NCBI RefSeq assembly: GCF_964355755.1
Contig: NC_092678.1
Span: 17,828,922 to 17,892,921 of the forward strand
Origin: Antedon mediterranea
Taxonomy: Eukaryota; Echinodermata; Crinoidea; Comatulida; Antedonidae
Direction of reading: 5' to 3'
Length of the DNA: 64,000 bases
Position numbers and translations under genes: made by a program. Under the pieces are notes generated by a model. The model worked only from the letters and a program-made list of their open reading frames with translations, ran no database searches and had not been told where the DNA came from. Of the stretch, positions 34,920-46,232 are shown in pieces. The stretch's first letter is position 1, and the number at the start of each line of letters is the position of its first letter.

Positions 34920-35415
34920 ATTTCTGATTTTTAACCCACATATGCCTACACAAAATTTTGGATTTTTTTTGGCAGCCATTTTGGAAATGGGTGACCTTAG
35001 CAAAATGGCTTGACCAGCATCTGTTTCGGTGACCCCAGAAACCCTGAATTAATACCTCATTTGTTCATTTCCGATTTTTACAGTGACACACACAACATTT
35101 CCCTTTTTAGCGGCCATTTTGAAATTTGACCGCCATCTTGGAAATAGGTGGTCTGAGCAATATCAGCATCTGTTTCATTGACCCCAGAAACCCTTAAATT
35201 GACACCCCATTTGTTGATTTACGAGTTTTACAGCCAGATATATGGCATTTCCTTTTTTCTGGGGGCCATTTTTGATTTTGGCAGCCATCTTGGAAAATCG
35301 GACCAGATCAAGTGGGTTCCACGGATAAAATCAATAGATAGGTCGAAAGGAAACTCCATGCCAATTTTGGTACTTTTGTCCGGCCGGTAACGTTAAAATT
35401 GCTAAGCCACCTGAC
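34920..35415. repeat. right terminal inverted repeat
   Basis: Inverse of the left repeat, ending with GGTACTTTTGTCCGGCCGGT and the CCACCTGAC terminus. It is shorter than the left arm because fewer internal subunits are present. Confidence 0.75.
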
Positions 35416-35417
35416 TA

Positions 35418-36259
35418 AAAATATGTTTATAGTTTTAGTACTCAACTTTTTAGATTTATTTAAAGGTTTAATTTCCTGTATCATATATATTGTGTGACAC
35501 AGTGTATGCAAAGAAAGTTACTGTATATCACTTAAGGTAATCAGTAAAAGTGTTTGTGTTTGCTTTTTTAAAATGTATTTAGTTAATAAGTAAGTAATTA
35601 TAGTATTTAGTTAAAGGTTTGATTGTCGGTATTGTATATTCTGTATGCCATGGTGTATGCATCTATTGTTTTTGAGAATTTATATAAATGGCCTAATCCA
35701 TAAAATAGTATTGTGCAGAATGTATTTGTAAATAAATTTATTTAACAAGTATTTACTGTATGCTTCTTATTATTAAGTGTGGAGGGATATTGAATGGCAA
35801 TATTATTTGATAACTTTATTATTATTACTATTATTATCATTATTATTAATTGTTATTAAATATCTTACCTTCTGTATTTAATATTACATCTACTGCATCA
35901 GAGTCTAATAGCATGCTTCTTATAACAACACAAACAACAAAAACATTGATTAGAAAAACTCAGATGGAGCAAATAGTGCCGGTTTAAATTGTTTAAAAAC
36001 ATCGAATCATTTCTCCTAATAAAAGAATAGTTAATGAACTTAATTACCGGAAGGAGAATATGTCAATAAAATAAAGAAAAGTGTGAATAGAAAGAACTTG
36101 AATATAATTGTACGTTTTTAATATAGGGCTAATTTTTATCCTTTTTTGGTAAAGAGGTGTTGTGTAAAAAAGCTGCTTTTATTAATGAAATTCGTATTTT
36201 CGTATCTATTAAAAATAGGCCTATCCTTTTCCATTGTATATCTTGCGCTTACGACTCTT
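35418..36259. other. right inner part of the outer transposon
   Basis: AT-rich, with an (ATT)n-like run at 35815-35860. No gene is recognised. Confidence 0.4.
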
Positions 36260-36563
36260 ACGCTTACGTAAAGTTGACTCCAAGTCAACTTTACGTAAGA
36301 ATCGTTAATAACGCAACGCAAGTGATCGCAAGCAATAAAATCCCGGTTTCCTGTAAATTCGCGATAAATCGACGTATCAGACGGAGATTCGATACCCCGG
36401 TTTCCTGTCGATCGTCTATTTTTCTTGCGTTTACGTCGATTTCACCAAAATATTGTCGTAAGCGGTTTCCTGTCAAATGTTGGTTTCTTACGTAAAATCG
36501 ACGTAACAATCGTAACTGACGTTAGAAAAACTGACTCTTACGTCGACAGGAAACCAGCCTTAA

Positions 36564-36895
36564 GTAATTTTTCGTTGTTTGTTGATCTCACCGGGCAATA
36601 TTTTCATATTGTGATGGCTTGCACAAAATCGCGTATCTCGACTTTCTTGCGCAAAACTACGAAAAACTCAAAAAGTGGGTTACTTTCATTTTACTATTAC
36701 GATTTACATATTGCGATTTGAAAATCGTTCTTGGTACCATTGTAAAGCTAAAATCTTTTTGATTGTTTTAGTCTAAATTATATGTAAATCAGATCACATA
36801 CATAGTTTCAATCAACTTTAATAAAAACATATAATTGGGCTATAAATGCTGGCGGTGGCAGTTTCTAACTGGAAAAACCTCTGGCAGTCAAAGTG
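36564..36895 (-). mobile_element. piggyBac-like MITE, partial copy
   Basis: Inverted copy of the first 340 bp of the element at 54830-55895. The right border is CTGGCAGTCAAAGTG followed by TTAA (36896-36899). The left part is missing where the outer transposon abuts. Confidence 0.75.
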
Positions 36896-36896
36896 T

Positions 36897-37879
36897 TAAA
36901 ACGTATGAATCTAAAATTCCATCGTCCGAAGAAAGACAAGTGTGGGCTCTGTGAAACATTTCACAGTGGATCATCTACAAAACGGCAAGAAATTCAAGAA
37001 GCTTTCAATAAACACAATGCCGAAAAAGAAAGAGTTCGTCAAATTAAGGCCGAGATAAAGAAGAAGGCGATATCAGAGCCCAAGTTTGAAGCTGCCGTAT
37101 TTGACTTGCAGCAGGTCATACTTGCCTCGCTCAAATAGATGCGAAATCTTCTATTAGACGACGACTGGCGTGTTACAACTTCACAATGTACCAGTTGTCA
37201 GACAGAGAAGGCCATTGCTTTTTATCTCATGAGGGGATAACAAAAAGAGAATCAAATGAAATTTCGACATACGTCAGTCAGTATTTACAAATGCTGGATT
37301 CTCAATATAAAGAATCGGTTGCTCTTTTTTGTGACGGCTGTCCTGGCCAAAACAAGAACACGATAATGGCGGCAATGCTTCTCGCATTTGTTCGAAAATA
37401 AAAAAATATTAAATCAATAACAATAATATATTTTGAAACAAATCATGGCCATAGTGAAGGGGATGCTATGCACAGCTCAATTGAACGTGCACTGTCAAGA
37501 GTAGGGGAATTGCTTACACCGACACAACTATCCTTAGTTCTAGAGATGGCCCGAACAAACCCACGCCCATACAAGGTTAGAAATGACAGAGGATGGCCAT
37601 CCGGTTGACTGGACAAAAGTCATGCAGTTACGGGTCACAAAGGAAAGGCCAGAGTTTATTGATGTGAAATTTTCTCATCTCGAGGCCACTTTTCATTCGT
37701 TAAAACTGGTCAGTAGCAGAACCCCACAAATAGATGTCACACATCGAGCATACACAACGAAGGAACCAAAGCTGTCAGCCAAAAAATACAACGACTTGCT
37801 GAGCCTATGTTCAGGTACCACCCCCGTCATAAGAAATATTGAGGATCAATTTGTTTACAAAAATTTAAAGCACCGTTAA
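36897..37879 (+). pseudogene. RNase H-like (DDE) transposase relic, DUF7869-like
   Basis: The sequence directly after the TTAA reads LKRMNLKFHRPKKDKCGLC, with a Cys pair typical of the zinc-binding part, then FDLQQVILASLK and a stop. After a frameshift near 37138, RRRLACYNFTMYQLSDREGH and EGITKRESNEI follow, then ALFCDGCPGQNKNTI, with the Asp expected for the catalytic core. Another break precedes NHGHSEGDAMHSSIERA, with the likely catalytic Glu/His region. The C-terminal part is 37583-37879. The layout fits the transposase-like family that I recall under the name DUF7869; that name should be checked. The N-terminus is cut off at the piggyBac-like border. Confidence 0.6.
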
Positions 37880-38110
37880 CTAAGCTGTCTGTGGAATAAC
37901 GTGCTTACGTTCCAAAACCCTTAAAAAGGGTTATATAAAATATTGCCTTTATAAATAATAAAAGTTTAAATTTTAAAAAAAAAAGTATTGTAACCCACGA
38001 TTAACGCTAGAGAATATAAGCAACAAATAACCATGAGAAATAAAACAACTACAACACAGGAGTAAGTAAAGAATTAACAAGGCCAACAGCCATTAAGTCG
38101 CGTGCTACAA
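37880..38110. other. spacer with AATAAAA tail
   Basis: Contains AAATAATAAAAG after the transposase relic, which could be its old polyadenylation signal. Nothing else is recognised. Confidence 0.35.
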
Positions 38111-38870
38111 TACATAGTGATACCGGACCGACAGACAGACCGACAGACAGACCGACAGACAGACAGACAGACAGACCGACCGACCGACATAGTGAACTAT
38201 ACTGACCGAAATTACTGAACATGTTTAAAAATGTTGAAATGTTTAAAAACATTTATATTTTTTTAATTTACACGTGCGTAGCCTGTCACTTTCGACGTGC
38301 TCGTATAACGTAATTTCGAGTTGAAAATTAAGTCAAGAAAACAGAAATCGGGCAAAAAGAGTGCGCAATAACATTTAACGCGCAGTGCGCGCGCAAAAAT
38401 ATGCGCACTCATGGCAATTTTGTAAACGCTTAAAATTGCCTGAAATGTACTCTTATTTCATCGAAAATAAATTTTGAAAATTTTAAGCGCGCGTACGCAT
38501 GCGTTACATGCGCTACGCACGTAATTGTATTGCAATATGATGATTTATGCCCTGAAATTTTATTTAATTGTGATTCATGGTTGTGAAGATATGATTACAA
38601 ACGTGATTTCGTTAAATCGTGCGTAGACCGCGTAATTTTTTATTGCGCACCGTGAAAACATAACCACATTGATTCCTGGCCATAAGGAATATACTGTGAA
38701 AAATTGACCTAGCTAGATTAAACTGATATCAAGATAAGGTCAGAAAGCGATAAAACGCATAGTGATACCGGACCGACAGACAGACAGACCGACAGACAGA
38801 CAGACAGACAGACCGACAGACAGACAGACCGACCAACCGACCGACCAAGTGAACTATAGAGTCGCTTCCA
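38110..38870. repeat. pair of GACA/GACC microsatellites with shared flanks
   Basis: Runs of GACAGACAGACC at 38126-38187 and 38769-38848 are each preceded by ATAGTGATACCGGACCGACA and followed by AGTGAACTATA. The spacer contains TTCGACGTGCTCGTATAACG, which is also found near 23910. The 67-codon ORF across the first run is an artefact. Confidence 0.85.
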
Positions 38871-39293
38871 CGCGACTAAAAAATAAATAAATAAATAAAA
38901 TTTAAAAAAATAAATTTAGAATAAATGGTATGTATTTATTAAAATTAATTCAATTAAAATTTTAGAATAACTGTTATGTATTTATAAATAATTAAGTGTC
39001 ATAGGCATAAATAATAATCCTCATGAAATAGAGAAAAATGTGTTTCCGTTTAATTAATTACTGACCACTACGAGAGACAGATTACATTAATGTATATTTT
39101 CTTTGTAAGTTTTTAATAATATTGTTAAGTGTTTAATGTATGCCCTTAGAGCTACATTAGTAAACACACTATAAAATGATTTCTATTTATTGTTCTAGGT
39201 TAAGGTTGAATTGTTCAATTTGGTTAATACGTTTATAAAGTTAAAATGTTCACTAATATCCTATAATTTAGCATCACAATATAAATTTATATA
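38871..39293. other. AT-rich non-coding stretch
   Basis: Includes an (AAAT)n run at about 38880-38900. Nothing else is recognised. Confidence 0.4.
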
Positions 39294-39307
39294 TAGTAGA
39301 CCTAATT

Positions 39308-42055
39308 TTTTATTTTTTTTTTTCATTTTTTTTTTATTCATTTCAAAAAAATACAACCATATCACAAATCACTTAAATATAAAGTAATAGGTATCAAAAT
39401 GATATGAACGTTTAAATAAAGTAACTTACAGTGATCAAACAATATTAAAAACTATCAATTATTAATTCCATTTTTTTTAAAGTAAATAATTAATTTGGTA
39501 AATGCTGTGTTTTCCACAATTATGTAACTAATCTAACTAAATATAATTGTATTAATCAAATTAGCCAGAGATATACATTTACTAACATATTCATTTTTTT
39601 TTGTCTTTACATAGCAATAATAAATAATACTCATATTTATACATACACATACATACACACAAATATATCTTAATCTGTACTATTACCAAGGAACTATAAT
39701 ATAATTGTGTTAATTAAAATCAGATACATACATTTAACAACATAACCATTTTTGTTTCTTTAAAATAATACATATATATTAATAAAATACATATTTTTAA
39801 TTATCTGTATTGTAACCAAGGAACTAATAGTATGCCTATAATAAATACTTAAATATATCTAACAAGTGCAAATAATAATTTCTGGTTTACATTTTAATTT
39901 AATACAATAATAAAGAGCAAGCGTAATAATAATAATAATACACAAAAGTAAGTCATTTCCTCGAGAAACAGTATCGTTAAGTTATCAAATATAATCTTCT
40001 ATTAATCTCCACTTTTGTCTGAAATTATACAATGTACTTCTTTTAGAAGCAATGTTTTTCTCTACGTTATAATTAAATTTTAATCGATTAAAGAAAACCT
40101 GGAAGACTGGCTTTTTGTGAGTTAATTTGTAACTAAATATAATTTTCTTAATCAACAAAATACATAGATTTAATAATATCAGGATTTTCTGTATTGTAAC
40201 CAAATAATATGGAGGTTTTATCAAGGTAAATCTTTGTTTTTGAAATGTTTTCCCACCAAGTTGTGAATTCATCCCATAGTTTGGTTGCAATGTTACATTC
40301 AACCAAAAGATGGGTCATAGTTTCAATATTTGATTCACAATAGGAACACATATTACTCGGTACAATATTCATTTTATGTAGTCTACTATTAGTTGACAAG
40401 CAATTCACATTAATTGTATACTGAAATATTCTGGTTCTTACCTCCTGAGAACATTTAAATGGTAATACATAGATATTTTCCCATTTATCGCTATCTACAC
40501 CTAATTCATCCTGCAATTTACTTTGAGATGTTGGTATTTTAAAGATTTTTTTAATTAAGGCTCTGTATATATTTTTTGTACTCATACTTTCTAATTCTTT
40601 CTCTTCATTCTTTACTTCCACTATAAACCCTCTCTTTTTATAATTTGTTCGTAAAAACCCTAGCTTCATGTTTGCTTTCCACTGTGGGGGTATTGCAGAT
40701 ATCGTCATTCTCCAGTGCATGAAATTACTTGTCGATAAGCCTCTCTTTATCCACGTATTAAAGGGAATGATATTACCGTTTTCATAAAAAAGGTCGCTTA
40801 CTAAACATATCCCAACATCTCTGAGGCTCTTGTAATAAAATGGCTTGCCATGTATATGCATGTGCCTATTAAACCATATATATTGGGACCCTTCGTTTAC
40901 TGTATCAGGATGTATTAATTCGAAATAAGCGTTTAACATATCCTTATAAAACAATGGAATATTTTTCCAACTACGGACACAGTCCGCGCTTACATTACAA
41001 TAAAAAATAGTGTCGCCTCCTTGCTTATTTAGGAACCTATGTAGTAGAGATCTCCATGCTGCATTGACATTTATGTTATATCATTGTATCCATTTTATCT
41101 TTAATGCCTTAAACATACTTTTGATATCTACCATTTTTAAGCCGCCTTCTTCAATATTCCCAATTAATGTTGTTCTTTTTATCATACCTTTACCACCGTT
41201 CCATAAGAAATTAAATAGAATTGTTTCAATTGATTTAACTACATGGGGCGGTATATGTATGACAGATGCTAAATATATAAATTGGGATATTGCGAATGTT
41301 TTAATTAAAATTATTTTTCCTGCTAAGGTTAGTTGTCTGGTTCTCCATATGTTTAATATTGTTTTTAGTTGTTTAATTTTCGTTTCGAAATTACATTACA
41401 TTTTTCCCGTTGTCTTTCATTATAAGAAAAGTAAACTCCTAATGCTTTTACTGGTTGTTGTGGCCATTGCATATGTATTGGTTTGTTTTTACATCGCCTA
41501 TTTGAACCAAGCCATATAGTCTGCGATTTGCTTATATTCAATTTCAAGCCCGATATTTTTGAAAATTTCTCTATTAAGTTAATTATATTTTTTGCTGACA
41601 CTTCATCTTTCAAAAAGCATGTGGAGTCGTCTGCATATTGAGTTATTTTAATTTCTCTATTATTTACTGCAATCCTCTTAATAGTTTTATCGTCTCGTAT
41701 GGCACATGCTAGTAATTCTATTGATAGGATAAATAAGTAAGGGCTGAGGGGGTCACCCTGTCGTACACCCCTTCCAACTGGAAAATAACTTGATGACTGC
41801 CCATTATTTATCACGCAACTACTTATATCAGTATATAATGCTTTTATGAATTGAATACATTTTTCTCCGAGGTTTACTTTTTTTAAAACCTGAAACAAAA
41901 AACCCCATTCAAGCGAATCGAATGCTTTTTCATAGTCCAAAAAAAGCATATTTCCTGGAATATTTTTTATTTTGGTAAACTCCATAATATCTTCAATTGT
42001 TCGTACTGACTCGCCAATGTATCGGCCCTTTACAAAACCGGTTTGATCAATGTAG
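39308..42055 (-). mobile_element. 5'-truncated L1/Tx1-like LINE with target duplication
   Basis: The same short word TAGTAGACCTAATT flanks both sides (about 39294-39307 and 42054-42067). On the plus strand the left side starts with T-runs, which is the A-rich 3' tail of a minus-strand element. The 5' truncation lies inside the RT fingers region. About 600 bp of 3' UTR separates the last coding block from the tail. Confidence 0.8.
40148..42045 (-). pseudogene. L1/Tx1-like reverse transcriptase and C-terminal zinc-finger-like region
   Basis: From right to left: KGRYIGESVRT-like start, then LFLDYEKAFDSLEWGFLFQV (RT motif A), GVRQGDPLSPYLF, ITQYADDSTCFL (catalytic YADD), then GLKLNISKSQTIWLG. 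A frame break near 41370 is followed by the C-terminal block at 40148-40954 with RIFQYTINVNCLS and a CSYCESNIETMTHLLVEC cysteine/histidine motif, as in zf-RVT regions of L1-like elements. It makes a replication enzyme only in intact copies; this one is broken. Confidence 0.85.
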
Positions 42056-42069
42056 TAGACCTAATTGAT

Positions 42070-42585
42070 GATTAAAATTCTGTACTTATAAAAATTAATA
42101 ATGTGATTATAGGCTTGTAATGTGTAAACAAACGAACTGGCGAATATACAATATCGCACTTTCGAGAAAAACGCGATTGAAAAAATAGCAATTTTTAAAC
42201 ATTAGTATAGCAAAAACAAAAGACTTAATATCGGATTTTTTTTGCTCATCATTCGAAGAATAAGTGTATGTTTGCAAAAAATGTTTATTGATAATAATTA
42301 CTAATTAGCGAGTAATTGAATAATTAACTTATTGGTCAGTTCGTGTGAAGATTTTTGTCATCAACGTATGGTTTCGCCAGTTCGTGTGAACATAATTACG
42401 CGCGCTTTCCTCTAATTGCGCATATTTGCCGCGGTGAATATAGCGATTTATATACTGTGATTTGAAGTTTTACTATTGATATATTTAATAGTATGATGTG
42501 TACATACTGCAATGAATACAAAATTGTGAGGAATAAGTTATTTATTTCCTTAAAGTTCAAAAGTAATTAAAACACAGTTTAACTC
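42070..42585. other. AT-rich stretch
   Basis: No feature is recognised. CGCGATTGAAAAA and GCGCGCTTTCC patches are unexplained. Confidence 0.35.
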
Positions 42586-42589
42586 TACT

Positions 42590-43150
42590 GTATGAATGAT
42601 GATAATAATATTAAGAAACAGTATCGAGCTATGTGTATCAAAGCTAATGCATTATGCAGGACATTCTCCAAATGTTCCGTTGAAGTGAAATGTCAGTTAT
42701 TTAAAACGTTTTGCGTTAATGTAGACCAACACAGTATGACTCTATGATGGAGTAAATTCAGTGAAGGTAGGCCTACTGTGAACTCATTCAGAGTTTGCTT
42801 TAATAACGGGTTGCGTAAGCTACTGAAATTTCCTAGTTATGATAGCGCAAGCATGATATTTGTAACGAATAACGTTCCCTCATTCTATGAATATTGGAGG
42901 AACTCTATACATAGTTTTAAGAACATAATTCATGACAGTTGCAATAGCCTGATTCAAACCATAGTTAACGTCCTAACACAATCCAACCTACTGTACAGTA
43001 CATCAGCGTTGGTACAAATTGGTATTTTTTAGGATATTGTAAGTTGATTTGTGGAAGTTGCTTATTTAATTTCCTAGTTAAATTGTTTCTATTTTTGTAT
43101 GAATTGTATATGGATGTACTATCCGAAAATAAATGGGTGAATAGTGTACC
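42590..43150 (+). pseudogene. 3' end of the two-ORF LINE, second copy
   Basis: Same sequence as 57,680-58,200: AGCTAATGCATTATGCAGGA, then VEVKCQLFK, then SFRVCFNNGLRKLLKFPSYD at 42784-42843 and VPSFYEYWRNSIHSFKN. It retains a longer open C-terminal frame (42778-43032) than the other copy. It ends with CTATCCGAAAATAAATGGG. Confidence 0.8.
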
Positions 43151-43311
43151 GTCATTTTACAAGTTATATTATTGGCTAATGCAACGTAATGGTATTTAGA
43201 AACAGTTAAACCTACCCTTAAATGCATAATTTCACAATTAACCAGATTTACTTACAATTGTAAAGCTTTTAAATTGTTACAAGTAAGGAAAAAATGAGAA
43301 TAAACAGTTAC

Positions 43312-43383
43312 AGTGTAACCAATGACGTCAAACCACCAAATGTATTTTCATACAATGTAGTAATGTCGTTACTTCTTAAATCT
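43312..43383 (-). CDS. LRR exon, NDITTLY type
   Basis: This 72-nt exon reads DLRSNDITTLYENTFGGLTS then LVT-L. The acceptor is TCAAG|A and the donor is CT|GTAACT, weaker than the GTAAGT of its sister at 58361. Phase 2. Confidence 0.8.
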
Positions 43384-43619
43384 CTTGAAAATAAAAACAT
43401 GAATACTTGGTAAAATAACAGTTCACGAGTTGAGATTTTCTTCTTCGAGGAAAATTGTTACAGTTTGGTATGTATGTCAGCGGACAAAATTGTGACCGTA
43501 AAATAATTTATCTGCATTGTACTGTTAGTGTGTATTACGTGTCAGTGAAAATTAAAGAGGGTCGATAATGGTGCAAACATTAAAATATTAAAATTAAAAT
43601 ACAAAGTTTATCAATTGAG

Positions 43620-43940
43620 TACGTAGAACTAAAGATCCGAAGCCTAGTTGGTTGGAACTTGTTCAGCCAGAGATGGTTCCTGATCAAGTTAAAACTATCA
43701 AACACGTCACAGGAAGCGTGGACAAATGTAGAAAACGCGTCAAACGTCGAAGGAAAAAATTCAAACCTCCATCCATCTGTTATTTTTGGTAATGCGCACT
43801 CACTCAAAACAAGTGAAATGGCTGCAAATGTATTCGAATACAGGGACAGTTGCCTTATGGCGATCACTGAAACTTGGCTAATTGAATCTTTTCGGATCAT
43901 GGATCAAAAAATTGTTCTTGTTATCTGGAAATATTAACAT
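43620..43940 (+). pseudogene. LINE endonuclease N-terminal fragment, copy 1
   Basis: The frame contains PSVIFGNAHSLKTSEMAANV and FEYRDSCLMAITETWL, the start of an APE-type endonuclease in CR1-like elements (GN.RSL, EYRD..L...TETWL). Broken after NESF. It sits right of the LRR exon and is duplicated at 58,680-59,060. Confidence 0.7.
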
Positions 43941-43949
43941 TAAACAGTA

Positions 43950-45400
43950 CCAACGGAAATTACGATAATAAAGTATCTATTTTATTAATTTCGAAATACA
44001 AAGAAAAAATATGAACAAAATATCTATATTGTGCCAACAGAGGCCAACAAGACTTATGTCCAATTAGGCGTGTCACTCAAACAGTGAAACAATTACAAGG
44101 TATAATTGATATAATACTAATTTAATGTTACTTTATCTCATATTATCATTATTTGCATGTTTTAGCTGTTTTTCATTAACTGTCTTTGCATGATTATAAC
44201 AATGTTTTATCTAGATTGACTGTAATCATGTTGTACTTTCCATATCATATGATTTCTGGATGTAGATCAATATCTACAATATAATACAAACGTTAAATGA
44301 CGATGATCCATGTATTCTGCTATATTTTTACTTTTCATTATGGCAGCCGACGGTGCTACAGTAACTGAATTAAATAGTCTTGTTCGTAAACAATGCCAAA
44401 ATAGAAAAACTCGAAGAGAGCAAAAAGAAAGATATTACGCTTGAACGTATCACACATTAAACATACATATTCCGTAGAAGTATTAATTCCTAAAATAAAA
44501 TAATTGTTTTTTGAGGCATAGAGTTAAACTTACGTTTTCATGAGAGGAGGATAAGATAATATTTGTTCCTCGTGCAAAATAAGCTTATTACAACACTATT
44601 GCAGATTATAACGTGAATCGGCGGCGATTGTACGGAGGCATGTCTATTTTTGTTTTCGTATCTAATTTTGGCTTTCAAAAATGGCAGCCCAAAGCAATCG
44701 CGACCCCTGGATCCGACCCGTCGGACTATTTTGATATACAATGATGGAGGTTCAGACGTTCTGTGGTACATTTAAATTGTATTATTTGTATTTCCTCTTA
44801 ACTTAATCTTAATTTCAAATAGAATAACATCAATAAAGTAATATTGTTTACTTAGAAGTGTGCCAGTTATTCAGCACTGAAGAAAACAAAATCAGAAAAC
44901 ATTTAAACACATGCGACCACGTTTTTTTAAACAGTATTAAGGCTAAGTGTGTTAATTATTGAGATGTAAAGCACATAGGCTGATTTTAGCATGAGTAAGT
45001 GCAGATATGGAGGGAGGAGAAATATAAAGTGTAGACACAGATATCACCTCACACGCAAGCTATTACTGACCCAGTGTGAAGGCCGAAATCAAGAGATTAG
45101 TTGTTTGACGGGATGGGATGTTCCTGCTCCCCAATTATTGTGATCCCTTTATTTATAGAACTTGAAAAGCAGAAAAAAGAGGAGAATGTGTATGTTTGTT
45201 TGTTGCAAGATGCCTATAACGCTGGTTCAAATTTTAACTTAAGTTTATCTTACGAACGGATAACGCTAATATTGTACGTACCACCACATTAGGTAACCGA
45301 TGCGCCCCCATTATGACACGTGCGAATAAAGAACAAGTGCTATTCCACTGTACGGAGGGATAGCTACCCGATGCCTCTCATAATAATATTATTTTTCATT
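43950..45400. repeat. duplication module 4
   Basis: Starts at CAGTACCAACGGAAATTACG, straight after the endonuclease fragment. It carries the ATGGCAGCCGACGGTGC short ORF at 44340-44444 and the GTACGGAGGCATGTCTATTT block. Confidence 0.75.
44340..44444 (+). CDS. conserved short ORF of the duplication module (longest copy)
   Basis: 34 codons: MAADGATVTELNSLVRKQ, then CQNRKTRREQKERYYA and TGA. The same start occurs in at least five other modules (24510, 26694, 28249, 59653, 63399). It is hydrophilic, with a basic Q/K/R/E-rich, helix-prone C-terminus. It lies opposite to the LRR exons. It could be a first exon of an old retroelement or gene carried by the module. Function unknown. Confidence 0.3.
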   Translation: MAADGATVTELNSLVRKQCQNRKTRREQKERYYA

Positions 45401-45429
45401 CAAAAACATTTACTAATAATGATAATAAT

Positions 45430-46072
45430 AAATTACTATAAAACAAACGAATACAAGTAGGCATATCACTACACACAATACAACTACATACAGGAGCTTG
45501 TGTTAAAAGAAAGGTTTAGGGATCAATCATAATCAAACAAAAACGGGCATATTATATTATTTTTGTTTTGGATGAATATTCTGTCTTTGCAAAGAGTAAA
45601 AAATGAAATGATGTGACATAAAGTGTGGTAATCTTACAACGAAAATATACTATATTCAAAAGTATGATAAACAAGGGAAAGCACTCACAGTTGTGTCAAT
45701 GATGTCAAACCATCAAAGACGTTTTCTGGTAATGTAGTTATTTGGTTAGTGAACAAGTACCTGAAAATCGTGAAAAAATGCATTAAATAGGTATATATAC
45801 AGTACCAAAGGATAGTACGATAACAAAAATTATTTTTAAAATTTCGAAAAACAAACAAAATATAACAACACATCTATATTGTGCCAACAGAGGCCATAAA
45901 CGGCTTATGTCTAATTAGGCGTGTCACTCCAGCAGTGAAACCATTACAGGGTATATACAAGGACATAATAATAGTTGTTTAATGTTACTTTAGCTCGTAT
46001 TATCATTAGTTGCATGTTTTAGCTGTTTTTCTTTAACTGCTTTTACATGATTTAACTATGTTTTATCTGGAT
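45430..46072. repeat. duplication module 5, interrupted by LINE
   Basis: Has the LRR exon at 45689 and GGCGTGTCACTCCAGCAGTG. It breaks off after GTTTTATCTGGATTTA where the L2-like LINE starts; its right half is not found beyond the LINE. Confidence 0.7.
45689..45760 (-). CDS. LRR exon, NQITTLP type
   Basis: Reads YLFTNQITTLPENVFDGLTS then LTQ-L. Acceptor TTTCAG|G, donor CT|GTGAGT, phase 2. Nearly the same as the exon at 24126. Confidence 0.85.
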
Positions 46073-46232
46073 TTACAACAACCAAGACAGAGGCACCCCA
46101 AAGATAATGCTGGCCAGGAAAAGGTATACAAAACAATTCTAAGTCTAAACAACTTTAAGAAACCTCATTATTTCCATATGCCTTAATGAATAAATGGGTT
46201 TTTAATAATTTTTAAAAAGTATCAATAGTTTT

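Larger units (their letters stand above)
31537..35415 (+). mobile_element. 3.9-kb TA-flanked element with long inverted repeats
   Basis: The left end starts GTCAGGTGGCTTAGCAA and the right end closes with TTGCTAAGCCACCTGAC. Both are flanked by TA (31535-31536 and 35416-35417), which suggests TA target duplication. The inverted repeats run about 500-650 bp and carry internal copies of CCAAGATGGCGGCCAAA-type words. Between them lies one long decayed gene. I cannot assign the element to a named superfamily. TA duplication is known for Tc1/mariner and several others, but the encoded protein is not a mariner-type transposase as far as can be seen. Confidence 0.8.
29582..36559. mobile_element. TTAA-flanked transposon with nested insertions
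   Basis: The left end (TTAA 29578-29581, then GCCTGGTTTCCTGTCGACGT) and the right end (CTTACGTCGACAGGAAACCAGCC, then TTAA 36560-36563) are inverted. Subterminal copies of GGTTTCCTGTC recur at about 36344, 36400 and 36460. A perfect palindrome around AAAGTTGACTCCAAGTCAAC lies at 36263-36299, and single TTACGTAAAGTTGAC copies occur at about 29730 and 29780. TTAA duplication is known for the piggyBac and Kolobok groups. No transposase of its own is recognised. A CR1-like fragment and the 3.9-kb TA-flanked element lie inside. Confidence 0.7.

Noticed and set aside
38049-38252. 67-codon minus-strand ORF with SVGLSVCLSVGLSVG
   Set aside because: Translation of a GACA/GACC microsatellite.
41010-41519. 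169-codon + strand ORF
   Set aside because: Antisense shadow of the L1/Tx1-like reverse transcriptase.
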